NCBI GenBank assembly: GCA_030627475.1
Contig: DAOURZ010000069.1
Span: 1 to 6,893, forward strand
Length of the DNA stretch: 6,893 nt
Origin: Deltaproteobacteria bacterium
GTDB lineage: Bacteria; Desulfobacterota; Desulfobacteria; Desulfobacterales; ETH-SRB1
Direction of reading: 5' to 3'
In this document: piece after piece, positions 6,257 through 6,893 of the stretch
Layout: each line of letters begins with the position of its first letter
How positions within the stretch are numbered: position 1 is the stretch's first letter
Notes under the pieces: generated by a model
Database searches by the model: none
What the model saw: only the letters and a program-made list of their open reading frames with translations
What the model was told of the DNA's origin: nothing
Position numbers and translations under genes: made by a program

Positions 6257-6893
6257 CAATTCAAATGATATCCCGCATGGATTTATTGTCGCTGTTGTCA
6301 ATAAATTTTTGACATCCCGGTTGGCCATTATCCTCATCATCCTTGCTGTTTGCACGGGTACTGCGGCTATTCTGATTACAGCTCGCGAAGAAGAACCTCA
6401 GATAGTCGTTCCCCTGGCTGACGTTTATGTGCAATCCCCCGGCGCTAGTGCTGAAGAGGTGGAAAAACTTGTTGCAGCACCACTTGAAAAGCTGCTTTGG
6501 CAGATTGATGGTGTCGAATATGTTTATTCAATGTCCCGCCGTGACATGGCCGTTATTACAGTTCGCTTTTATGTGGGTGAGGACAGGGAGCGGTCTTTGG
6601 TCAAGCTCCATAACAAGATCAGTATGAATATAGATCAAGCGCCGCCAATCGTGAAGGGTTGGGTGATTAAACCGGTCGAAATAGATGATGTTCCTATTGT
6701 TAACATAACCCTTTATTCGGACATATATGATGATTACCAATTGCGTCGCATTGGTGAGGAAGTCATTACAAGGCTGGAAGAGGTCGAAAATATCTCACGT
6801 ACTGATATCGTTGGTGGTCGGAGACGGGAGGTACGAGTTGAGCTTGATCCTGAAAGGATGACCGGCCTGAGTGTGTCTTCTCTGGAGGTGTAT
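6249..6893 (+). CDS. RND efflux inner-membrane permease (AcrB-like), N-terminal 215 residues
   Basis: This is the proton-driven pump of the tripartite system, cut by the right edge; the family usually exceeds 1000 residues. The frame is open to the last base. A short cytoplasmic N-terminal helix region precedes TM1 (about 24-43). The first periplasmic porter segment follows, with the motif REEEPQIVVPLADVYV (46-61), then PGASAEEVEKLVAAPLEKLL (65-84), GVEYVYSMS (88-96) and RFYVGEDRE (106-114). These are typical of the group of RND permeases carrying PREEDPQI-like sequences after TM1. Here the usual Pro before REE is Ala (A45). The proton-relay residues of TM4 and TM10 and the substrate pocket lie outside the window. 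The start overlaps the adaptor stop by 8 nt. Family identification is secure; drug, metal or other substrate cannot be assigned. Confidence 0.92.
   Translation, partial: MNDNSNDIPHGFIVAVVNKFLTSRLAIILIILAVCTGTAAILITAREEEPQIVVPLADVYVQSPGASAEEVEKLVAAPLEKLLWQIDGVEYVYSMSRRDMAVITVRFYVGEDRERSLVKLHNKISMNIDQAPPIVKGWVIKPVEIDDVPIVNITLYSDIYDDYQLRRIGEEVITRLEEVENISRTDIVGGRRREVRVELDPERMTGLSVSSLEVY

Noticed and set aside
5402..6740. Minus-strand open frames and a small plus-strand frame at 6427-6627 over the adaptor and pump genes
   Set aside because: The + strand coding there is unambiguous and conserved in family motifs. These frames have no domain likeness and are antisense or out-of-frame shadows.
1..6893. 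CRISPR arrays, tRNA or rRNA genes
   Set aside because: I saw no regularly spaced repeats and no cloverleaf-like or rRNA-like sequence. Almost the whole window is accounted for by protein-coding sequence and the res remnant.

Overview
The window joins two unrelated blocks, both read on the + strand. Positions 1 to about 3450 are AT-rich and carry a defence-type cassette. It holds the C-terminal 577 residues of a TrlF-like AAA/ABC-type ATPase cut by the window edge, then an intact AlbA_2/GHKL ATP-binding protein, then the 5' remnant of a type III restriction endonuclease gene (res). Each junction is a 4-nt ATGA stop/start overlap, so the three genes were built as one translationally coupled unit. 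The first two genes are open throughout what is visible. The res gene is clearly dead: a +1 frameshift, a -1 frameshift, an in-frame TAG, and loss of everything after the early helicase region.

Positions 3445 to 3615 are a non-coding joint. It holds a small compound hairpin at the point where res homology ends, three copies of an 8-bp repeat (ACCTGATT), and at best a weak promoter candidate for the next operon.

Positions 3616 to 6893 are visibly richer in G+C and carry a tripartite RND efflux operon in the order outer-membrane factor (TolC/OprM-like, probable lipoprotein), periplasmic adaptor (HlyD/AcrA-like), and inner-membrane RND pump, which is cut by the right edge after 215 residues. 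Gene overlaps of 11 and 8 nt indicate tight coupling. Together the three products would form a proton-driven channel from inner membrane/periplasm to the outside. The substrate cannot be read from this fragment.

The organism is a Gram-negative bacterium, since it has an outer-membrane factor and a periplasmic adaptor. The overall look is compatible with Desulfobacterota or a related anaerobic lineage, but this is only an impression from protein style. The layout suggests an acquired defence island decaying at its right edge against ordinary chromosomal sequence. The most interesting item is the retention of an intact ATPase and AlbA_2/GHKL pair coupled to a dead type III restriction subunit.
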